DNA of 64,000 nucleotides. Source: Lepraria neglecta. Lineage: Eukaryota; Ascomycota; Lecanoromycetes; Lecanorales; Stereocaulaceae. The translations under genes and the position numbers were made by a program. The notes beneath the pieces were generated by a model that did not search any database, was not told the origin of the DNA, and saw nothing but the letters and a program-made list of their open reading frames with translations. This document shows positions 10,534-22,883 of this stretch, piece by piece. Where the stretch lies: NCBI GenBank assembly GCA_033220425.1, contig CM065648.1, positions 1,364,001 through 1,428,000 on the forward strand. The letters run 5' to 3'. Position 1 is the stretch's first letter. The number at the start of each line of letters is the position of its first letter.

Positions 10534-13500
10534 CTAGACCAGCAACTTCCTCACAGCCCAAGTTGTCACAGCCCACTTGCCCACTGCGAAGGCAGCATGA
10601 CCCACAGTCACGCTGAAATAACCAAAGTAGGCCCGATTGTCTGGCCGAAGAGGAATCTCAGAGACGTCTTCATAGCCATAATCGATTACATTCTCCGCCT
10701 CGACCATGTCGCCTGCAGCAAGTACCCCTCCCAAGGGTACCTCGACGGAATTCTCAGCCTCGAGAACGTCCCCGGCTTCCATCAAGTGCCCTTGCTGTGG
10801 GCGCAATTCTCGGGGCTCGGCTGTGGGAGGTATGTCTGCAGCGATGTGGATTGAAATTGAAAATGTTTGAGCCGGGTTGTCGTTGTTGCTAGCAGTGTCG
10901 TCGGTCTTGGGGTTGATAACCTCACTGTCAGTAACAGGCTCGTTGTCAGTAATAAGCTCATCCTGCGAAGGGCCATCCGCAACGATGTTGTCTGAAGCTG
11001 AAGAAATTTCAGCCGTGTTGTCGTTACTGCCAGTGGTGTCGTTGACCTCTTCGTCGATAGCCTCATTGTCACTAACAGGCTCATCTTGCAAAGGATTATC
11101 GCCCTGTGTGGCCTTCCCAAGATCGGCGGAGTTCTCCACGTCCGCCACATCCTTGCTAACTGTACCTTCTTGCTCGGTCTCATCGGGTTGGGCAAGAGGT
11201 GTAAGGGCAGCTCCAAGGGCGGCTGCATCGAGTGTGATGAGCTTCTTGATAGGTGATGAGCCAGGAGTGTTGTAACTAAAGGCCAGAGAAGCTGAAGGGC
11301 CCTTCTGCTTCGCTTCGGCCTGCAAAGCAAACTCCTGCGCCATGTCTTCAATATCTTCAGCCGTCAATAGATCAGATTGTGATGAAGAACGCGAGTGATT
11401 GTTCGTGTTGCCATATGACGCTTGATTTGATGACGAAGACGATCTTGAATGCTGCTTGCTAGATTCGCCCGAGGGAAGCTCTGGGGTAGGAGATGCCGAT
11501 GTCGCTGTGGTGGCTTCTGAACTCATGGCTGACTTTTGGGAAGGGATATGGGTACGGCTGACATTGCGCTGGACTTTCACAAAACGTGGGACCTTCGTTA
11601 AAGCCAAATCTGTAAGGGAACGGGGAGTAGAGGGGTTGTTGGCTTCTGGGACTGGAGAAATCGAAGGCCGGTACTTCTGGATGTTCAGGGGAGTCAAAGC
11701 CTCTTCCTCGCCTTCAGAAGTTACTGGCAGGTCATTAAACGGTATTTGCCGAGATTCCTCGGTATCATCGTCGAATCCCCAGCCCTCTGTAGCCTCACTG
11801 GGTGTCTCGTTTGGTACAGGGGCAAAGACGTCATCTTCGATCCATGACGTTCCCGTAAGCTCGACTGGTGACACGTCTAGATTGTCGGAGTCTCCCGGGG
11901 ATGGTGGACTCGATGGGGTGCCAGATGATGTTGGTGAAACTTGAGCCTCTGAAAAATCATCGTCGTCAACCTGCATAGCTGGCTGCTTTCCAGACTTGAC
12001 AGGAGAAACCCAGTTCTCTCCATCAAATTCCCAAGAGTCTCCGCCAAGACTCTTGGTAGGACTATCAAGATTCTCAGGTGATTCGCGGACTCGTGGAGAG
12101 AAGTCTCGGCCGTCCTGCAGACGTGAAGGAGTTTGTGGGACGTAGTCGCGAGCAGGAAACCCTTGGGAGGGAGAAATTGTATTTAGAGAAGATTCCTCGG
12201 CGTCCAGTGAGCCAAATTGCTCATTGTAATTAATCTCGTCGTCTAGTACCACTCCGTTATCTTCGGAGGAAGAATGGATAACAGCCTCAATGACAGCTGG
12301 CTTTTTGGGTGGCAACACGAATTCGTTGAGGGGTTGTTCGTACATCTTCTTATGGCTTGACCCAGGGGAGCCATGTGGTGGAGATGCGTATTTAGCGAGT
12401 ATTGTTAGGTTTGGATCTGCTTCAGCTACTGCGGAGCGGGGTCCCTCCTTTAATAGGAGTTCTTTGCCGTTCTCGTGAGAGGCATCCTTCACCTCAGATG
12501 CGTCTTGTGTTTCTCGAGTGTCGTCCCCAGCCAGATAGGATGATGGCTCTGCGTTTGGAAGCTTGACAACAATTGATTCCCCGGAGGTTCTACAAGATGG
12601 AGGTCCTTGGGCTCTAATGTGGGCCATTATCGCTGCCCCCTCCCCGAACAAGGCAGCGACTGGATCTTCTGATGTCTCACTAGTTGAAGAATCTGATTGA
12701 GCAGCGTCTGATAGCAGGTGTTGGACTGGGTCTCGCTCTGGACCTTGCTCTTGCTCTATCTCAGTCGAGGCATCCGAGGCATTGTCGTCAAGGTTATCTA
12801 TGTTGGCAAGGCTGTCATGCTCAAAGTCCTGAGAGGGTTCTGGCTGGGTGTCTCCGGAAGCATTTTCCTCTGCCTTCTCTCCTTCTGAAGAGGTGGCATG
12901 CTCGGGACTAGCACTAGGAACCTGCTCATTGGCTCTAGAAGCATTGTGCAGTTTATTCTCTATCTCCAAGGAGGGGGCAGACACTGGCTCAGTGTTGGGC
13001 GGCTGTTGAGTGTCTTCGGCGGTATTCTCTTTGATTTCGTTAATCACAGGTGGCTGCTGAATGACTGCAACAGCGTTCTCTTCGAATTCTTCATTTTCGT
13101 TCTCGATGAAGGCAGTGGTATAGCGGAGCATCGAAGGCTCAGTAGGTAGAGTACAGTACCAAGGGCCTCTCGTCTCCAGTGGCTCCGGTAGGGTGTGGTG
13201 ACTTCTTCCGTCATCGTTCACGATTAAGATATCCTCATCCAAGCGTTGCACGCGGTGTGGCCATTGAAGACCAGCATACTGCTTGAGTCGGCCATATGCA
13301 TCGTAGCTTCCAACACCCTCGAAAGAGCCACTCGCAACTGTCGGGACGTCTTCATCTTCATCATAAGAGTCCGAAAGCCACGCACCCCAATGTCCATATG
13401 CAATCGAAGTCCTCCCAATAGCGAAGTCCCGAAGAGCTGTACCTTTCAGATTCTCATCAATTAAAGACATGTCACCGTCAAATTCAAAAGGATCAATTCG

Positions 13501-16303
13501 CTTGACAGCTTGCGACATGACGGCAGCCTTGTGTGAATACCGATCTTTGACGGGCTGAGTCCGACCAGCAGTGACAACGGCAAAGAGTGAGATGGCTGGT
13601 GGCGTGCCTGACTTCTCGTGGAACCAATCATTAAGGAAGTTGCCGTGATGCTGCAGAGAAGGATTTGTGTGCTGATAGATCGAGTCGTTGTCGTTGTCGT
13701 TGTCCTCATCTGCCTTAGCACGACTGTGAACGCGATACTGCCCATCACCACCAGTAGCTTGAAGGAACCAGTCAATGAATGGTGGCGCCGGCCCAAAACC
13801 TTTCCGGCCCTGCAATAGTAACCTTGAACCGTTCAGATCATTCTTGAAATAGTCCCATTGAACATTGTAGCTTGTAATTTTTTGGATTCGAGCTTCGTCT
13901 TCGCCTGCTACACAAAGTCTATCAGGGAAGCCTCCTTGCCATAGATCCTCGTAGATCCCGTTGAATTTCTTGAACATGTCACCGATAGTAGTTGGGATGC
14001 CAATCCGATGCTGTGTGATACTATTCGTTGCCAATCGTCGCACTTCAGCATCGTCAGCTCCAGGTGTCCAGGCTCTATCGTCGAGACCCTCGAACCAAAG
14101 TCGATGGAACTCGTGATTGATTTCGATCATCAAGTCCACGGGGATGTAGCGGTCAAGACGCCGAAGTGAAGGCAAGATTGGCTTATTGAGAGCTGGGGCC
14201 GAAAGGCCAGGTCTAGGAAGGCTAGAGTTCTGAGACATCGTAGATCGGAGTCTAGCTAGAACGTCGGGTAGATGGAGATCTTGATTTTCGTCCGCATCGC
14301 CGGCAGCTTTTCCCTTCTCATGACGGTTTTCGACTGATTGCTCGATAGATCCTTCGTCATTGTCAGGTGTTGCCTCATCGTCGAGCTCCATGGCAGACTG
14401 CCCGAACTCGGCATCCAAGTCAATGTCCTCAAAGCGAAGTGGTGCATTAGCACTTTCTAGTGATAGCTGTCCTTGGTCTTGTACGGCGCCTTCTTTGATA
14501 CGGTCTGCGTCATCAATTGCTGAGATTGAGTCGGCTGTCTCCAGTGGTGATGCTGGGACAGGACCCATGTGCAGCTCGCCAGATGGCTCATGGAGGAGAA
14601 TTTGTGCCTCGTAAGCTCCAGCTCCCATGACATTGTCCTCGCCGTAATCACTAAGCCTGAAAGGCTGCTTGGAAATAGAACGAGAGTCGACGTTAAGATG
14701 TGGGGATGGGGACGGCGTCTTAGGCTTACGCAATTCACACAAGATCTCCAAACGCAGGATGTCTAGGGCATCAAAATTCTGAGTCCGTGTTCTGAGATTA
14801 ACATCAAACGATGGCATAGCACGAACAAGCTCTCGATCAACGGGCTGTGGCGCAGTGGGAAGAGTAATAGCCTCAGCGTCATCCGAAGTGTGGCTTGCTT
14901 GGACGTCGTTGGTGCTCTGTATCCCAAAGTTACTTTCGTGAGCAGCGTGTAGAACAGCGGAGTCGGCGTCCTCAATATCTTGATCACGAGAAGTGGTCTT
15001 TACGGTATACTGAGCTTGACACCCGTCTCGAGGCCAATAGTCCTCGGGATCTACTCGCTCTTTGATAGCTTCCCAATTGTCGTACTGTCGTTGCGAAATC
15101 TTCAGGTTCCACCAGGGTGGAAAAAGGTACTCCAATACAACTTGCTCTTGCCCCTGTCCAGCGAGGTCAAGGGCATTCAATGTTGCCATGGTGTTTCCGG
15201 GGGGAACGTGTATGTTTGGTAGAATCCAGGGCTTCATGAGAATGGTGGAGGTAGTTGAAGGTATACATAGCTTTGGTAGAAGTAAAGGCTTCATGAAAGT
15301 CACAGACGTAGCGCTCGTGGCTGGCGTTGAGATTGTGCCACAAAAACTCCCAGAAGAAGGATCCGAGGTCTCACCTACCGGTGTTAGGGCGTCTTGTGTC
15401 ACATGCAGTCCTACCTGGATACGGAGTGCCTTAAAGTTCTTGTGCGACACTTTACCTGATCCACCCTTTGTCTCGGAGAGGATTTCGTCCTCTATGACAT
15501 TCAACGATAGAATATTCTTCCCCTCAGACTTCGAAGAAGTGCCGACTTGTCCCTTGGAGAAGATGTCCTTAAAACTCAATTTTGAGGCAGCCTGATGGCT
15601 CCCCACTGTCTCAAGGCTATTGTTTGACCGACATTTTGATGAGGCAGTGCGATGTGTGTTGGGAAGGATAGCATGCAAGATCGAATCCTGAAAAGCAGCC
15701 TTGTCCGTGCTTCCGTGTAGTGTGGTCGAGCTGGAAGGCTTGAAGCTCATGATCGCACTATCGGTTTCTTGGAGGTCAGAAGTGGGGTGCTCCATCGCTG
15801 AATCTTGAGAAGCCAAAACATATTCCCCGGGGTGTGATGGATTTGGTCGAAAAGACATAGCAGGGAAATTAACATGGTGTATGCCCGTTGACAGATCGAA
15901 GTCAACGATGTATGAGTCTAGGCCTTCTTCGGGGAACTTCGATGGAAGAAGGAATGTGCCCCCATCGAAGAACGTCTCTTTCTCCCACAAACAAGAATAG
16001 GTATGGTAGTATGTCTTAGACATGGTCCCATCATCGAAGAATGCACGCTATACAGGTCAGTGTCTGCCAGTCTACAAGTCAAGTGGGTTGCTTACCAGAG
16101 GCCCGTATACCATGGAGCAATTGGCTCCTGGTGGGGCCTTTCGGTCATTGTATTGTAACTGAATTCAATGTCAGAGCTTTGAATACGACTTGGCTTGCAT
16201 GATGACATACCTGATGAAATAACGCTTTCCTCATCAGTCGAAGCCAGGAGTCGGTTGACACCGCTGTATCTGATAAAGCCACAGAATTTTGTGGGTGTGG
16301 CAT
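10534..16303 (-). CDS. 1889-aa acidic low-complexity protein, unknown function
   Basis: The main exon 10534-16047 can be extended upstream by two short exons: 16096-16158 (21 codons, beginning LQYNDRKAPPG) and 16211-16303 (31 codons, beginning MPHPQNSVALS). They are joined by 48- and 52-nt GT-AG introns whose phases match; the extension reads smoothly as protein, so the true start is probably the ATG at 16301-16303. Residues about 670-980 form an ordered block rich in Trp and aromatic residues. Most of the rest is Ser-, Glu- and Asp-rich disorder with long acidic stretches. Near residues 1708-1778 two roughly 39-aa repeats occur (around DNEAIDEEVNDTTGS and DSEVINPKTDDTASN). The last 30 residues are hydrophobic (HAAFAVGKWAVTTWAV) and may be a tail anchor. 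I know no function. Confidence 0.8.
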
Positions 16304-18292
16304 CTTGAGTGTGTATGGATTCTGGTAGAGGATATGAACAACAGGCCTCAAAGATATGACAACTGTGTGTGTTGATTGAGACAAGGTGAGATGCTGATAC
16401 ACGGTAGTCAAAAATACTGCGTGCTTTGCTAGCGATAGGCGTCTTGGTGCTTGTGCTTGCTCGTCAATGATGTATGGTGGAGAAGTGGATGCTTTGGGAG
16501 GGGGAGGAGGTGTGAAAGGTGATGGAGAAGGGGGAAGTCTGCAGGAAAGATGCTGAGCCCTCCGTAGCAAGAGAAGTGTTGTCAGATCTGACAGGTACAA
16601 TCTTTGTGATGATGGTGCAGTAGATGGAGAGTTGAAAGCTCTGCTTGAGTAGAAGTAGAGACTCTCCTTGGGACTGAAGATGTCTAGAAGCTGTGTAGGG
16701 GGAAACTGAGAAAGGGAGAAGGTTGATGCAGATGGGAAATTTAAAGCAAAGGAGACGGATGAAGCTCGGGACACTCCCGTCGATGTTGCTAAGGGGATTG
16801 TGCAGGTGATGAGGCAAAAAAGTGTCGAAGACGTACCTCTGTGTCGAAACCTAAAGCACAGACCAATCCCTATAGCTCCAGCCACCCCTCCACGATGTCA
16901 CAAGCTCGGGAGAGAGAACCCCGTCGAGGTTGCCATGAAAGTTATTCGGGTGACGATGCTAGCAAGTGTTCAAAAATATACCCTGTGGCGGAACTCGGAG
17001 CACAGACCACTCCTGCAGCCTCGTCGACCCAATCATCGTGCATTCCACTCCGATGTCCCCTCCATCTGTCTGCGTCGAAAGCCCGCGTGATCCCAAAAAG
17101 TGTCGAAGACGCAGTCGAGACCCAACGTACAGACCGAGACCTGCAGGCCTAGCCACGGAGATCGCAAGCTCGAGAGACTCTCATCGATGTGGTCAAGTGC
17201 TGTGACGAGTCCATCGAGTGTTGAATGTCGACTCCCAAAGCAAAGACCCAGCCCTAAACATGCATCGTGTTGGATTGTCCCTCCAAGGCAGCTTCCATCC
17301 TTCCTCCCCGAAGGCCGTTATCGACGGTCCTACCTATCTTGCTTTTCTTTGTTTCTCGTACCTCCGACAGAAGGGAGTTCCTCCAGAGAGGTGGGCATCA
17401 TGGCTCAAAAGTCGTGCTCGCGGCCATCAGGAGGCATCTTAAGCGCTAATCAAGATTCGAAGCTTGTGAGGGATATCGTTCGCCAGCGTCTATATTCATG
17501 TATATATAACAAGAGGCTGCTTTACCCCTACACAGAAAGAGACCTACAGAAGGGAGCACGCAGCTCTTATACATCTCCCAGCCTTTCACTCATTTACCAG
17601 GCACCACGGCTGGCAGATTGAAGGGGTTGGAGACAGCAATCTTATGGAGGGAAGCCAATCATGGAAAACAATTCATTTTGCAAAAGAGAAAATACAGTCA
17701 CTGTAGTGCTTATTCCTGGCCAGTTGACCCCCAATTGCAGTGAAGGGGTTGGTTGCTTTTCTAATAAGTATCATGTCCTGCACTTCATTCACAATGCATC
17801 TGTTGGCTTAAATGGCCTCTCTTGCAAAGTTGCAGTGCGGCTAGACAAATCAGAGTCGACGACCATTGAAATGCCGGCGAAGGGGTCGAGAACTTTGTGA
17901 CTCTGTAGCCTTTCCTTCACATTATCCTGTCAGCTTATGTCAGTTTCTATTGCTACGCCGTTGTTCTTCTGTGCTGTCGAGTGGCTGGGTCTCAGCGCAC
18001 TGCCCTCGGCGATAGGGACCCAGTCGACAATTATTGAAATCAGCACCACTCAATCGATTCTGAAGTCCATCTCCATGAACCTTCCTCGTGGCGCCTGGGA
18101 ACGATCTGGCCTGCTTTGAATGCAGTGGTGATGGCTCGGGCGAGAATTAGCATGTCTCACTGGCGCGTCTGGCGATCCATCCAATCAACTTCCCGATGGC
18201 GTTCGGCTGCATCAAATGTCTCTCGGCTCTCTCGAGCAATGAACCGTTCAACTTGCCATTGACTTCCAATTGAGTGATTTGCAGGTCGTCGT
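16304..18292. other. long intergenic region upstream of the 1889-aa gene
   Basis: About 2 kb. It contains the diverged tandem repeat at 16761-17300. The minus-strand frame in front of the proposed ATG at 16303 stays open to 16885, so a longer N-terminus cannot be excluded, though that sequence is Ser/Thr/Pro-rich and not family-like. No supported gene between 17300 and 18292. Confidence 0.45.
16761..17300. repeat. diverged tandem repeat, about 4 units of 130-155 bp
   Basis: AAGCTCGGGA-like starts recur at 16761, 16901 and 17165 (the last as AAGCTCGAGA). The string AAAAGTGTCGAAGACG occurs at 16817 and again at 17096, and a related AAGTGTTCAAAA lies at about 16974. AGACC-containing blocks follow each. 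Units differ widely, so this is an old array; boundaries are approximate. Confidence 0.6.
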
Positions 18293-19515
18293 ATGCATTC
18301 CATATCGGTTTGTCGCCACTTCTTATCCTTTTCCAACCCTCTGAAGCGTCCGGCTTCCAAACCAGCATTCATCCTCCGCACGCCCTTCTCCTCCGAAATC
18401 GCAAGACCAACAATGGCCACCGCAATGGCAAAACGCCTCGAGGGCAAGACCGTAGTCGTTACTGGAGCTTCATCCGGAATTGGGAAAAGCACAGGTTCCA
18501 GCACACTTGCGATACTCGACGCATACCACGCTGATGCAGTCCAGCAATGGAGTTCGCTCGGACGTCTCCGAAAAGCCTCAAGTTGATCCTGACCGCTCGA
18601 CGAATCGATACCTTGAAACAAGTCGCGGAACAAATAAAGAAGGAAGTCGGTAGTGGGGTACAAGTCTTGCCGGTCAAGCTAGACATCAGCAAGCCCAGTG
18701 AGGTGAAGGGCTTTGTGAACTCGCTGCCAGCGGAATTTAAAGAGATTGATGTTTTGGTCAACAATGCGTACGTCTTAGCATTGTACCTATATGATCGTCT
18801 GAGACCACTGGCTGACTAGGTTCGGCCTGCAGAGGCCTCGTCAAAGGCACAGCAAAAGCACCAGACATCCTCGAAGAAGACATAGAAGTCATGATGGCCA
18901 CCAACGTTACAGGCTTAATTAACATGACGCAAGCCATTATGCCGATATTCAAGAAACGTGAGGACGGAGGTCGCGGCGACATTATCAATATTGGCAGCAT
19001 TGCAGGAAGAGAAGGCTATCCTGGTGGCTCAATCTATTGCGCGACCAAAGCCGCCGTGCGGACATTCACAGATGCTCTCCGGAGAGAGTTGATTGCTACG
19101 AGGATAAGAGTGATGGAGGTGGACCCTGGACAAGTGGAGACCGTAAGAGAAGATTAATCATATCGGACTGGCTTAAGCTAACCATGCTCTCAGGAATTCT
19201 CGGTCGTACGGTTCTACGGCGATAAAGCGAAAGCAGACGCGGTCTATGCGTGCGGAACACTATGAAGTAATCGAAGATCAAGCTAACCGATTGGCAGTGG
19301 TTGCGAACCTCTTACTCCAGATGATATCGCCGAAGTCGTTGTGTTCAATGCAGGAAGACGAGAAAACGTGGTCGTAGCAGATACATTGATCTTCCCCAAC
19401 CATCAGGTAAGGTGCTGCTTCACTATTTGTATCGTGATTATTGTTTGTGCCTTCTTTTACTGTTTGCTGATATCACCCTCAGGCTGCTGCAGCTGTCATG
19501 CACAAGAAATCTTGA
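18293..19515 (+). CDS. short-chain dehydrogenase/reductase (NADP-dependent, YMR226C-like)
   Basis: Proposed exons: 18293-18494, 18545-18767, 18833-19142, 19194-19249, 19298-19406 and 19483-19515, all GT-AG, giving 310 aa. The Rossmann core shows TGASSGIGKST (cofactor loop), NNAG, and the catalytic set with Ser in NIGSIAGREG and YCATK as the YxxxK motif, then the VDPGQVETEF loop. This is the classical SDR subfamily of broad-specificity hydroxyacid / serine dehydrogenases. The ATG at 18293 adds about 40 residues rich in Arg and Ser without acids near the start, resembling a mitochondrial presequence; the ATG at 18413 (MATAMAKRLEGK) would give the usual cytosolic start. A second acceptor at 19541 gives an alternative last exon ending at 19594. 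Confidence 0.92.
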
Positions 19516-19540
19516 ACGTCGGCCCGCTAATGGTTTACAG

Positions 19541-19594
19541 GCTGGGACTGGAGGAGCGATGTACAAGAAGCCGTCACCACCATCACGAATGTAG
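19541..19594 (+). other. alternative duplicated terminal exon of the SDR gene
   Basis: After a TTTACAG acceptor at 19534-19540, an in-phase 17-codon tail (AGTGGAMYKKPSPPSRM, then TAG) can replace the first tail at 19483-19515 (AAAAVMHKKS). Both tails start at the same phase and share an A-rich start followed by M-(aromatic)-K-K-(P)S, so this looks like a duplicated last exon. Confidence 0.4.
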
Positions 19595-19650
19595 ATATGC
19601 AGTATCATAAATCATAAGACACCTTCAACCACATTTGCCGAATGCCTCTG

Positions 19651-20262
19651 CTATTGCTCGCCGCCAAGCTTCTCTTCGATTGTCTCCAGGTCTTCAGCGT
19701 CAGACAATTCAATAACCCTCCCAGCTTCAGCGGTGTTTCTCATCAATTCCTTTGCCCCAGCATACAGCATCCTCAGCTCAGCGTTGCATGTAACGGGAAG
19801 GTAGTAGAGCAGCACGTATGGCACCGAAAGACGTCCCGAAGCCTGAGACTGTTAGCCGGTATCTGCGAACGAAGACATCAGTGGATCCGTACAAGAGTCA
19901 AAGGATAACTCAATAGCACATATCTTGGCGAATGCGGCGGCAGCTCATCTGCAAGCTCCTGCATATTCGTATAGACTTCATCGTCGGCCTGCGCGATCTC
20001 AAGAGTACTTTTATCGATCTGATCTAGACCATGTGACAAGTCAGCGTCGAACTGCCGATATGCCAAAAGGTACGATTTGCATACAGTGTCAGATGCAGAA
20101 CGTACAGATAACTGCTTGAGGGTCTTTCGACCTCGATGTCCCTAGCCGAAACTTGCGCAGCTTCTCTTTGGTCTCGGAAGAGAATGTGTATAACCGCGCT
20201 TCGGAACCCTGTGGCAATCAGTCTCCGATAGTGGAGGGAGAGCAGGAGCCCTTGTTTACCAT
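19651..20262 (-). CDS. gmf1: glia maturation factor / ADF-homology protein (Aim7-like)
   Basis: Four exons on the minus strand: 20260-20262 (only the ATG), 20106-20208, 19893-20023 and 19651-19848, giving 144 aa; introns of 51, 82 and 44 nt are all GT-AG and in phase. The product follows the fungal GMF pattern: SEARLYTFSSETKEKLRKF at the start, then RLGTSRSKDPQAVIYQIDK, MQELADELPPHSPRY, VPYVLLYYLPVTCNAELRM and LYAGAKELMRNTAEAGRV, with an acidic tail. GMF is an ADF-H protein that binds the Arp2/3 complex, promotes debranching of actin filaments and inhibits new branch nucleation at cortical patches. The length equals that of fungal homologues. It converges with the SDR gene and shares a divergent promoter with the next gene. 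Confidence 0.93.
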
Positions 20263-20502
20263 TTTCAAATGTTGTGGGCTTAGAATTGAGTGCAACTTGA
20301 TCAAGCTTCGAGCTCTCTCGGAAGCCCACATTTTTGTCAAGACTCCGGATAAACCTCGGCTAGCTCGGCAGATCTCCTCGCCAAGCCCGATCAATACATC
20401 ATGCATTATCATTCGGCTTGGTCGGTCTTGCCCGGTTACTTACATGCTCTCCTGCAACCGACAATACAGCAGGCAGTCCGTATTCAACTTCTTTCTCTCT
20501 TC
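20263..20502. promoter_or_regulatory. divergent promoter between GMF and the molybdopterin-domain gene
   Basis: Only 240 bp separate the two start codons on opposite strands, so both promoters must lie here. No clear TATA box; a pyrimidine-rich stretch precedes the plus-strand ATG. Confidence 0.5.
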
Positions 20503-21648
20503 ATGTTCGCGAGACTCAACCAATTAAGTCGACACCTCTCACGGCCGCTCCCCAACGCCCACTCCTCCGCGGCCACTTCACGTCCCCTAATCAGGACCAG
20601 CATCATGGCTACAGCAGAAGAGAAGACGAAGCGCATGATACATACTGCAGGATGCATAATAATTGGGGATGAGGTCCTCGGTGGGAAGGTGTGCTTCACG
20701 TATACGCTAAACTTCCTCAGCTGAAAAAAATACGATTCAGACTGTCGATACGAACTCCGCATATCTCGCCAAGTTCTGCTTTAATCTAGGCATGAATCTC
20801 AAGCGAATAGAGGTGATTGGGGACGATGAAGGCGAGATAATGGAAGCTGCAAGGCGGATGAGTGACAATTACGACTTTGTGGTTACGAGGCAAGATTGCA
20901 TGCAGGATTGGGGCTGAGGATAAGCTGACATGCTACAGTGGAGGGATTGGCCCAACGTAAGCGCGGCAAGGCCTGCATGTCCGATGACGAATGCTTACTC
21001 AAATACACAATCAGACATGATGACATTACCTACCAATCGATAGCGAATGCGTTTGGGTTGAAACTTGTGGAACACGAAGAGTCATTACAACGAATGATTA
21101 AGCTGTCCAAATCACATCCGTCGCAGCCGAACTTCAAGTGGGATGAACCATCCCCTGCCCTCGAAGCGAAGAAACGGATGATCAGGCTACCGATTGATAC
21201 ATCAAGAGAGGAAAGAGACCAGGTACTGTTCGTCGACGAAAGTCTCTGGGTGCCTATAAGCGTTGTGAACGGAAACATTCATATCTTGCCCGGCGTACCC
21301 AGGCTGTTTGAGAAGCTACTGGAAGGATTGAAACCAAGACTAGTGCCACGGCTAACAGATCCAGAGGGCAAGGGTGTTTACAGAATGCTGTTTTCAACCC
21401 CAATGGCTGAGAGTGCAGTGGCAACATATCTGACGGAGCTGGCAGCCGAGGTTGAGCCAAAAGGAATCAAGGTCGGGAGCTACCCTCGCTGGGGCAAGAA
21501 GAGGAACTCTGTGACACTGGTTGGGCGAAATAAGGAGCTGATGGAACAGATCGCTCCTGAAGTTGCGAAGAACGTGCAAGGAGTAAGGGTGGAGAGAGAA
21601 GACGAAGCAGATGAGAGCGATGACTCAGACGAAACAGATTTGGGCTGA
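20503..21648 (+). CDS. molybdopterin-binding (MoCF_biosynth) domain protein
   Basis: Exons 20503-20688, 20741-20889, 20939-20956 and 21015-21648 give 328 aa. The joined product shows the MoCF_biosynth signature: TAGCIIIGDEVLGGK, DTNSAYLAKF, an IGDDEGEI loop and VVTSGGIGPTHDD, then a C-terminal part with FVNG-like and ILPGVPRLF motifs as in CinA and FAD-synthase N-terminal domains. It probably binds a pterin or nucleotide; the precise reaction is not certain. The first ATG adds an Arg/Ser-rich, acid-free leader resembling a mitochondrial presequence; the ATG at 20605 (MATAEEKTKR) is the alternative, giving 294 aa. Intron 2 needs a GC donor and exon 3 is 18 nt. The tail is Asp/Glu/Ser-rich. Confidence 0.88.
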
Positions 21649-22883
21649 CCGTCTTCTTTAAGCGCCTGATAAGGCGAGCAAGGGTCTGAGATACTGCATA
21701 TATTGAAAGCTGGGCAACGGGGATAGCGTGAATAAGCTACTAGTCATGCCAGCCGGTAATTAGATATCGGAGCTTAATTTGACGAAGCACATGGCTCATG
21801 CAGTATTACGTCGTAGTGGCTGCTGATGAACACAACACACACGGATTTGCTTGAATGATGTACCTGCAGACGTAGAAGGATATACCGCCGATGCATGTGA
21901 TGGAGACGTGCCTCAGTTAACGGGCTCGGCTGTTACCTGCCCTCCAAATACCGACTATATGGATGCCGGCCGACCGACCCCTTGCCACATCCCTTTTTCC
22001 AACGGCTTTGGCTACTTGAGTCTTCACCTCGCATCCTCCACACAGTGTGTTCTCCGAGTAGCATCAAAGCATGACATCCTACCTTATCCATACCATCAAG
22101 CTAGACAGATAAAAGCAGGTGGCATAGTGACAGGGCCTCAAGGCATATTCCAACCGCCTATCAGATCCCCATAAAATATTTTGTCCCGCCGGGCCTAAAA
22201 GGGAGCGGCATACCCAAACCCAGAAAACCTTTTCTCCGGGACCCAGCTATCTTCCAAATCCGCAGAAGTCGCTGGCTGTTGGGAGTACAAGTGCGCCCTA
22301 AGTGTGCTCACTAACGTCGGCGCTAAACAGGCCTTGTGGCTCCGGGAAACCTCACCTCCCCTGTCAACCCGCATCCTTCCCATGCTTGCAGAAGCCATGA
22401 GGACGGCCCAGCAAAACTTTCACTAAAAACGGGACTCAAGCGGAGTATCAAAGCCATTCACTCGATTTTCATCAATCGTTGTATACCACGACTGCCAGCT
22501 CCATCGCCTTGAGCAACGCCACCTGACGCCTCCCTATCGTACAAGCTCGACCTGCCGCTTTCAATCCCTATACCCATCAGCTCCTCCTTGGAAGTGCAAG
22601 ACATCTTTTGCCGACATTGCTCGAAACGATCAGAGCTGTCCCGAGCTTCCAATTTCGTCTACATTCGCGCGGATAGCAATTGACGACATAAGCGGTCCAC
22701 CCTCTACCATCCCTCCTCCAACTCCCTCGTGGCTTGTCACTTCCGCATACACGAGGCACAGATACGAGCACTAATACATCGGATACGCTCTTAAAATATC
22801 GACCATTGAAACTTGATCAAGCCTCGCCACGCGCTTTCCACGTTTTATCATACCTATATCGAGCTGGAAATACTACTGGCTCC
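21649..22883. other. intergenic region and long RAS leader
   Basis: About 1.2 kb between the molybdopterin gene and the RAS ATG. The last 400 bp are C/T-rich, as is common in fungal promoters and leaders. No gene was supported in it. Confidence 0.45.

Noticed and set aside
16304-16885. Minus-strand frame continuing upstream of the 1889-aa gene
   Set aside because: Ser/Pro-rich and unlike the downstream sequence; the first good ATG with a coding-like start is at 16303.
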